IMG/VR virus record: IMGVR_UViG_3300020392_000031 | Span: 1 to 39,984 of that record | From: a virus | DNA: 39,984 bases | Reading direction: 5' to 3' (one strand) | Shown here: positions 35,645 through 39,984 of the stretch, piece after piece | Numbering within the stretch: the stretch's first letter is position 1 | How the letters are laid out: the number at the start of each line of letters is the position of its first letter | The notes under the pieces: model-generated | What the model was told of the DNA's origin: nothing | What the model saw: only the letters and a program-made list of their open reading frames with translations | Database searches by the model: none | Position numbers and translations under genes: made by a program

Positions 35645-38049
35645 CAGAAAGGAAAATCTTGTTGTTCATCGAGCTCATGTTTGTGTCTAAATCTAATCCA
35701 CCTGGCGTGCATATCTCTTCCTTCTTCAGGAGCACAACCATAATGGTATAATGAAAATGCTACCAGCCATTTAGAAAATCTAACTCTTGATACACTAAGT
35801 CTTGATTTAGGTGCAAAGTCTGGATTGTCCTCAACAAAGTCAGTATACAAATCATTCTTAGGAACCTTTCCACCAACCTTTAGTTTATCGTGTATAGGAT
35901 TATCACCTATAACTCCACACCATTCAATAAATTCATGGCATGTTTCAGCTGAGAGCTTTCTAATTTTTAAATTTACAAACTCACTTTTCATTAATCCTTT
36001 CTCTAAGTATAACTGTAAACATTGAATCATATAGTTATCAAACTGACACCACTCCTCATCATTCCAATCACCAAACATAAGTTTACCAAACTCTTCCAGG
36101 GGAGTGTAATCTTTATTATAATGGTGAGCTAACTCCAGCTCCCACTTACGCCTTTCGAATGATGTGCCTTTACCTTTGATAGCATAGTTAGTTGTGATAG
36201 TTATCTTTGGTGACTTAGCAAAAGGTATTTTGATTGCGTCCTTATTTTTCTTTTCTAATGTTAAACCTTCGGTTACTACTGAAAACAATCTTTCAAAATC
36301 AAAATGTTTTTTAACATCATCAAAGCAAAGCACTTGAGTATCAGCACTTACCAGCTGATATGCAAATGAACGCTCAAAGTTAAATGACTTCCCGTCGATG
36401 ACTACAACTTTTTTCATGTGACTAAGTCCGTTGACCCATAAACCTTTACCGCTACCACCTTCAGGATTATCTGAAATCATTTCATCATTTAATATAACAG
36501 CAGGACAATATGCCAGGTTCTTCCAACCATGAAGCATGTAGCCAATCGTTGAGCGCATACTGTTGACACGCTGTGCGTTATTACCACAAATGTTTTGGAT
36601 AAACTTTTGATAATCACAATCAATGCTTTCACATAAAGCAAAGTCTCTATCAATGACGTGGTCTTTCCAAACATAACCACCAAGGTCTAAGTAATCAATT
36701 TGTTTGATGTTGTTGTATGTAATCTCAACAGCTCCGTTTCTGTAATATAAGTAAGACGTTTCTTTTTTATCTTCAATAAAGTATACATCAATAGATGAAA
36801 GCAATGTCAAGAACTCTTCACGAAAGTATCTTGTATGTTCAGCAAAGTAATTGTAAACTGATATATCATCTATCTCTAAAAGATAATTTAGTATATAATC
36901 TTTAATTTCTTTTTCAGATGTATGGTCAATCAAATTGTTTGTTACCTTAACAAACACATAATTCTTAGAACCTTCAGGACAAAACTTATAAAAACCATTC
37001 TCTTCTAAAAAGTTTTTAAAAGATATGTGTACAATTTTGATTACACCTTTTTCATTCTTTGTCCAGAACTGATGATTACTTTGTTCTTCTTCTAATCTAT
37101 TGATAACATTCTCAACCAAGTTAGGGTCGAGCTCTGTTAACTGCGTTCTTAATTCTTTCTTTGAAACACCTCGTTTAAGCTTATGCTTAATCATGTTTAC
37201 CTTCTCATCATCTTCATAATATTTCGTACCAAAGTTTTGTATCTGTGCGTATGCAGAGTCAACAGTTCTTTTAATTTCAGAACGTTTAAACGATGTGGTT
37301 TCAAAACCTCCAAGCACATACTCTGCTAAAGTTTTGGTGACACCATAATCGTTGAAGGCCGCGGCCAAAACATAAGCGTTATTATTTCTTTGTCCCTCAC
37401 TCATTGGAAATTTCTTTTGCCACCACTTAACAAGTATTTCTACTATTTTATTTTCGTCAGTGATTGGTATAGTTTGTAGGTCAACGTTCTTTATAACCTC
37501 AGTGTATTCTTTTTCCTCTTGCTTATCCCAAACACTGGCGTTCTCATTGATATGTATGAGTGGGTCGTAGCTTTCATAACAAACACGAGATACATTCTTA
37601 CAAGTCTTGTCAAACTGAGGAGAGTTAAAATGTTTTTCTAAACTATTGAAATAGCTTACATGATTGTCTGGTAGTGGAGGTATCTTAATAATCGCTTTCA
37701 ATCCTTTACCAGAAGGTGATATAAATACCGAGTAAACATAATTGTTTTTGGAGAGTCTTTCTTTTTCCTGTAATAAATCTCTTTGTGATTCGTAACCGTC
37801 AAAGTCTAAACAAATTAAACCACTGTGTTGGCTTAGTGACTTATCATTACGCTTTGTAAACTTGCCACTAAAACAAATAGCTGGAAGCTTTTGTTTCAAT
37901 GCGTTTACTTTTTCTTTATCTTTTTCTTCTCTGATTCTCTTTACTAAATCTTTTGAAGCTCCTTCTTTTATTCTATTTAAAATAACTAAAGCACCCCTAT
38001 AAAAAGGTTGAGACGTAACTTTTATGTCTTTAAATATTGTTATTTCCAT
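35644..38049 (-). CDS. Primase-helicase (AEP-like primase fused to SF3-like helicase)
   Basis: An 801-residue fusion. The N-terminal ~170 residues resemble the BT4734/VirE-N type of archaeo-eukaryotic primase: GLICLDFDGYES at 77-88 with D82 and D84, FISPSGKGLKAIIKI at 109-123, and VSRVCYES at 153-160. A middle helical linker (PriCT-like position) follows. The C-terminal half is an ATPase: Walker A NPEGGSGKGLW at 528-538, Walker B VLCFDDVKK at 573-581, a sensor strand KITITTNYAIKG at 615-626 and an Arg pair at 633-634. It would unwind phage DNA and lay primers. The Walker A ends in Lys-Gly rather than Lys-Ser/Thr. It heads an operon after a candidate promoter. Confidence 0.88.
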   Translation of the reverse strand: MEITIFKDIKVTSQPFYRGALVILNRIKEGASKDLVKRIREEKDKEKVNALKQKLPAICFSGKFTKRNDKSLSQHSGLICLDFDGYESQRDLLQEKERLSKNNYVYSVFISPSGKGLKAIIKIPPLPDNHVSYFNSLEKHFNSPQFDKTCKNVSRVCYESYDPLIHINENASVWDKQEEKEYTEVIKNVDLQTIPITDENKIVEILVKWWQKKFPMSEGQRNNNAYVLAAAFNDYGVTKTLAEYVLGGFETTSFKRSEIKRTVDSAYAQIQNFGTKYYEDDEKVNMIKHKLKRGVSKKELRTQLTELDPNLVENVINRLEEEQSNHQFWTKNEKGVIKIVHISFKNFLEENGFYKFCPEGSKNYVFVKVTNNLIDHTSEKEIKDYILNYLLEIDDISVYNYFAEHTRYFREEFLTLLSSIDVYFIEDKKETSYLYYRNGAVEITYNNIKQIDYLDLGGYVWKDHVIDRDFALCESIDCDYQKFIQNICGNNAQRVNSMRSTIGYMLHGWKNLAYCPAVILNDEMISDNPEGGSGKGLWVNGLSHMKKVVVIDGKSFNFERSFAYQLVSADTQVLCFDDVKKHFDFERLFSVVTEGLTLEKKNKDAIKIPFAKSPKITITTNYAIKGKGTSFERRKWELELAHHYNKDYTPLEEFGKLMFGDWNDEEWCQFDNYMIQCLQLYLEKGLMKSEFVNLKIRKLSAETCHEFIEWCGVIGDNPIHDKLKVGGKVPKNDLYTDFVEDNPDFAPKSRLSVSRVRFSKWLVAFSLYHYGCAPEEGRDMHARWIRFRHKHELDEQQDFPF

Positions 38050-38110
38050 TCTATTATATTCTATTTTTTATGACGAGAATGACAAAGTAAACTAATAATA
38101 TAGATATAGA

Positions 38111-38139
38111 TAAATATAAAATCAAAATTATTTTGTCAA
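38111..38139 (-). promoter_or_regulatory. Candidate promoter for the primase-helicase operon
   Basis: On the - strand, TAATTTTG at 38130-38123 matches TAnnTTTG. An overlapping sigma70-like pair, TTGACA (38139-38134) and TATTTA (38116-38111) with a 17-base spacer, is also present. Either would give a 60-75 base leader before the ATG at 38049. Confidence 0.45.
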
Positions 38140-38180
38140 TCGTTTTGTTTAATTTGAGTTTGTCATAATCAACATAAAGA

Positions 38181-38214
38181 AGGGGGGATAAACCAAACTC
38201 ACAAAAGCCCCCCT
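38181..38214 (-). terminator. G6/C6 hairpin, probable terminator of the recombination operon
   Basis: AGGGGGG at 38181-38187 pairs with CCCCCCT at 38208-38214, a 7-bp stem with a 20-base loop. On the - strand the C6 arm is followed by a U-rich stretch (TTCTTTAT). It lies 34 bases after the SSB-like stop. The remaining bases of this 198-base gap hold the promoter at 38111-38139 and otherwise nothing I recognise. Confidence 0.5.
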
Positions 38215-38247
38215 AAATTATGCTGTGCCTTACGGCTTCCAAAATTT

Positions 38248-38502
38248 TTAGAATCCCAAGTCGTCCTTATCGTTTTGAGGCTCAGGCTTCCAAGTGTTTA
38301 CTTCAACAGAGTGAGTCTTACCATATTCGTCAGTCTCTTTTTTCTTGTTGACTTTGAGTTTTGTATACCACTTACCTTCGTACTCGAACCTATGTTCTTG
38401 TGGAATCTTTGATAAGCAAACAGTAATCTCAACAAGATTGCCGTCAAACTTTTCAACACCGCTTCCACAATATAACTTTTCGTTCTTAACTTCTGTACTC
38501 AT
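38248..38502 (-). CDS. Small protein, possible single-stranded DNA-binding protein
   Basis: An 84-residue protein with a strand-rich core (VEITVCLSKIP, then FEYEGKWYTKLKVNKKKE) that could fold as a small OB barrel. It ends in an acidic tip DKDDLGF. Bacterial SSB proteins end in an acidic tip with a final Pro-Phe that docks partners; here Gly-Phe replaces it. Position between a RecE/RecT-type pair and the primase-helicase fits an ssDNA-binding role. The core is too short for a typical SSB, and no family match can be claimed by eye. Confidence 0.45.
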   Translation of the reverse strand: MSTEVKNEKLYCGSGVEKFDGNLVEITVCLSKIPQEHRFEYEGKWYTKLKVNKKKETDEYGKTHSVEVNTWKPEPQNDKDDLGF

Positions 38503-38503
38503 A

Positions 38504-38671
38504 TTATTTAATTTTAATATTACGCTCCAAAATATTCACAGCATTTAGAATGGTTGTATCCCTTTCCTCTTTGCTCATGTAGATAGTTGGAACTTCTATC
38601 CACAATTTTTTATCATCAGTTTTATAACGACGTTTAAACGAGTTATAGAACTTCCGTATATATGTAATCAT
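38504..38671 (-). CDS. Hypothetical small basic protein
   Basis: A 55-residue protein if started at ATG 38671, overlapping the exonuclease end by 29 bases and ending one base before the SSB-like start. Longer versions back to 38752 would lie deep within the exonuclease and are not favoured. The N-terminus is Arg/Lys/Tyr-rich, followed by KKLWIEVPTIYMSKEERD and a helix. Function unknown; coupling in the recombination operon is clear. Confidence 0.5.
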   Translation of the reverse strand: MITYIRKFYNSFKRRYKTDDKKLWIEVPTIYMSKEERDTTILNAVNILERNIKIK

Positions 38672-39443
38672 CGATGTCGCAAGGCGCATCATTACTAAAA
38701 AACTTTTCATATACTTTAATTGCTTTTTTAACATTGTCTTCACCCTTGTCAATAAACTCTTGACTTGTAGGAAAAACTTTTAATAATCCGTCATTCTTAC
38801 CTATAGCCACAAACACAAACGGTTTACCAAACAACTCTTGGTATATGTAGGCTTGTGAGTTATAGCAATAAGCAGAACAAGAATGTCTAAACTTAAATAT
38901 GTCAGAGCTGGTTTTTAAATCTACGACAGCTCCGTCTGGATAATCCATTATAAAAGTACCACCGTCATGTTCTATTTCCAATTCAAAAGGTTCGTTAACC
39001 AATACATCACACTTACCTTTGAACATGTGTCCGTGTATTTCTTTTATGTTAGGTACTTCATACTCAGTCTTATCACCGTAAATCAAATCAAACACCGTCC
39101 AGTTACTCAACATCTTATCAACCAGGTTATCTAATGCGTCTTTTTCTTTTGTCAAAAGAACATCGTACTGGTCAAGCTGTTGCTCAATCTTATACTGTTT
39201 AAACGCATTGGTTGTTCTTGATGAGGCATTGAATACTGGTATCGTGTCTATCTTTTCTGGTTCCAGAATCTTTGTGTGAAAGTATCTACCTTGTAGTAAT
39301 GGCAAAGTCTTATCTGATTTATTAAAGTCAGTAGGCTTGTAAAGTAGTTGCCTTATATTAGAAGCAGATAAAAACTGCTTACCAAACTTCCCATAATATT
39401 CTGAATCCTTTTGAAGCTTTTTGAGTATCTTACTTCTGTCCAT
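38643..39443 (-). CDS. PD-(D/E)XK exonuclease (RecE-like)
   Basis: A 266-residue nuclease. Motifs in order: QGRYFHTKILEP at 51-62 (Gly-x3-His of the RecE/YqaJ-like group), KGKCDVLV with D146, VVDLKTSS with D175 and K177, and QAYIY at 197-201 (Q-x3-Y). This is the catalytic core of 5'-3' exonucleases that resect double-stranded ends for annealing. It overlaps the annealing protein gene by 14 bases. Together they form a recombination pair used by phages to repair ends or build concatemers. Confidence 0.88.
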   Translation of the reverse strand: MDRSKILKKLQKDSEYYGKFGKQFLSASNIRQLLYKPTDFNKSDKTLPLLQGRYFHTKILEPEKIDTIPVFNASSRTTNAFKQYKIEQQLDQYDVLLTKEKDALDNLVDKMLSNWTVFDLIYGDKTEYEVPNIKEIHGHMFKGKCDVLVNEPFELEIEHDGGTFIMDYPDGAVVDLKTSSDIFKFRHSCSAYCYNSQAYIYQELFGKPFVFVAIGKNDGLLKVFPTSQEFIDKGEDNVKKAIKVYEKFFSNDAPCDIDDYIYTEVL

Positions 39444-39984
39444 TAATAGCTTTCTTGAGTTTAGTTTTGATAGCTGGAGTTACCTTATACTTTGTTGACA
39501 ACTGTGCCACAATATAATCCAAACCTTTTTCTTTATTCTTAGCTACATACATCAAGACCTTAGCCCATTTGTCTGTAGTTAATTCAAAGGTTTGCTCTTT
39601 CTTTTGAACAGGTTTATCTTTCGACTCGTTTAAACGACCCGTGTCTTCCCCTATCCACAACGATAAACCAAGTCCGTGCATTGCTATAGCTTTTGCTGTA
39701 GCTCTTTGTATTGCATTGTTGACGTCGAACGACGTCATCTTTGTTAGAGCAATAGAACGGTTAGCGTTATCTAATACTGGAAGATAATCAATATGTTCAA
39801 TACCATCAATTACTATCCCAACTTTTACATTAGCAAACTTGCCGTCAGTAAAGTACGGCATACCTGATTCATTTTCATAAACAATTCTGTTTGCTGTTGG
39901 GTACTCTTGTTTGACGTAGTGCCAAGCCCACGCCCAAGACAGGTAATCATACCTACCTTTTTTTTTCTACCTTATCGGCAACTG
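39430..39984 (-). CDS. Single-strand annealing protein (DUF1071-type), partial and frameshifted
   Basis: The gene enters from the right edge on the - strand. The uninterrupted part runs from 39966, with no ATG needed at its start, to the stop at 39430. It begins KGRYDYLSWAWAWHYVK and continues with MPYFTDGKFANVKVGIVIDG, TSFDVNNAIQRATAKAIAMH and GLGLSLW, the signature core of DUF1071 (Sak/ERF-like) annealing proteins. The ATG at 39861 lies inside this conserved core and is not a real start. Upstream, the residues VADKVEKK expected before the core are in another frame: nine A residues (39966-39958) shift it by one base and the core frame then meets a TAG at 39969-39967. Eight As would restore one frame. 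It partners with the exonuclease. The shift may be real slippage, a mutation or a sequence error. Confidence 0.82.

Noticed and set aside
38504-38752. 82-residue version of the small gene after the exonuclease
   Set aside because: It would overlap the exonuclease by 110 bases with a Met/Lys/Leu-rich start unlike a protein; ATG 38671 gives a normal overlap.
39430-39861. A complete 143-residue annealing protein starting at ATG 39861
   Set aside because: The conserved N-terminal core of the family continues upstream in the same frame to 39958, so the ATG is internal.
1-39984. tRNA genes, CRISPR arrays, insertion sequences, integrase or attachment site
   Set aside because: No cloverleaf-like sequence, regular repeat array, transposase or integrase motif was seen on either strand.

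Overview
This window is a large part of a tailed bacteriophage genome, most likely a podovirus of a marine Flavobacteriia/Bacteroidota host. The DNA is AT-rich (about one third G+C by eye). Several intergenic gaps carry the Bacteroidota -7 promoter box TAnnTTTG, start codons lack strong Shine-Dalgarno sequences, and no ribosomal, tRNA or CRISPR feature is visible. The podovirus call rests on a gp12-like tail nozzle protein, three large internal (ejection) virion proteins, and the absence of a tape measure, tail tube or sheath. The large terminase, portal, capsid and nozzle order resembles Crassvirales and related marine flavophages, but I cannot fix the taxonomy without a search. Both ends cut through genes, so the genome continues outside the window.

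Layout, + strand, 1-33,042 (virion module): the end of one fibre protein, a complete 735-residue fibre, and small fibre-associated proteins; a GroES-like co-chaperonin candidate; a small-terminase candidate, the large terminase and the portal; a soluble PAP2-type phosphatase; a scaffold and the major capsid protein, followed by a strong terminator. A hypothetical protein and a small protein with its own promoter and terminator come next. Then there are two head-tail connector proteins, a 1603-residue nozzle protein, a protein built partly of the same Cys-ended modules, a nozzle-associated protein, a cupin-fold protein, and three internal virion proteins of 281, 718 and 2201 residues. A small protein closes the module.

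Layout, - strand, 39,984-32,936 (replication and recombination module, read leftward): a DUF1071-type single-strand annealing protein (cut by the window edge and broken by an A9 run), a PD-(D/E)XK exonuclease, a small protein and an SSB-like protein. A G6/C6 hairpin and a promoter lie next. They are followed by a primase-helicase fusion, an SNF2-type helicase, a VRR-NUC nuclease, a hypothetical protein, a DnaA domain IV-like protein and two small proteins. The exonuclease and annealing protein form a RecE/RecT-style pair, and the primase-helicase, helicase and nuclease would support phage DNA replication. No DNA polymerase, lysis gene, integrase or RNA polymerase is in view. The two modules converge and overlap tail to tail at 32,936-33,042.

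The most notable points are these: no GATC anywhere in my reading; strong enrichment of the palindrome GTTTAAAC; the PAP2 phosphatase between portal and scaffold; the tandem GroES-like protein; the phage DnaA-like protein; the A9 frameshift; and repeated modules spread over adjacent tail genes.
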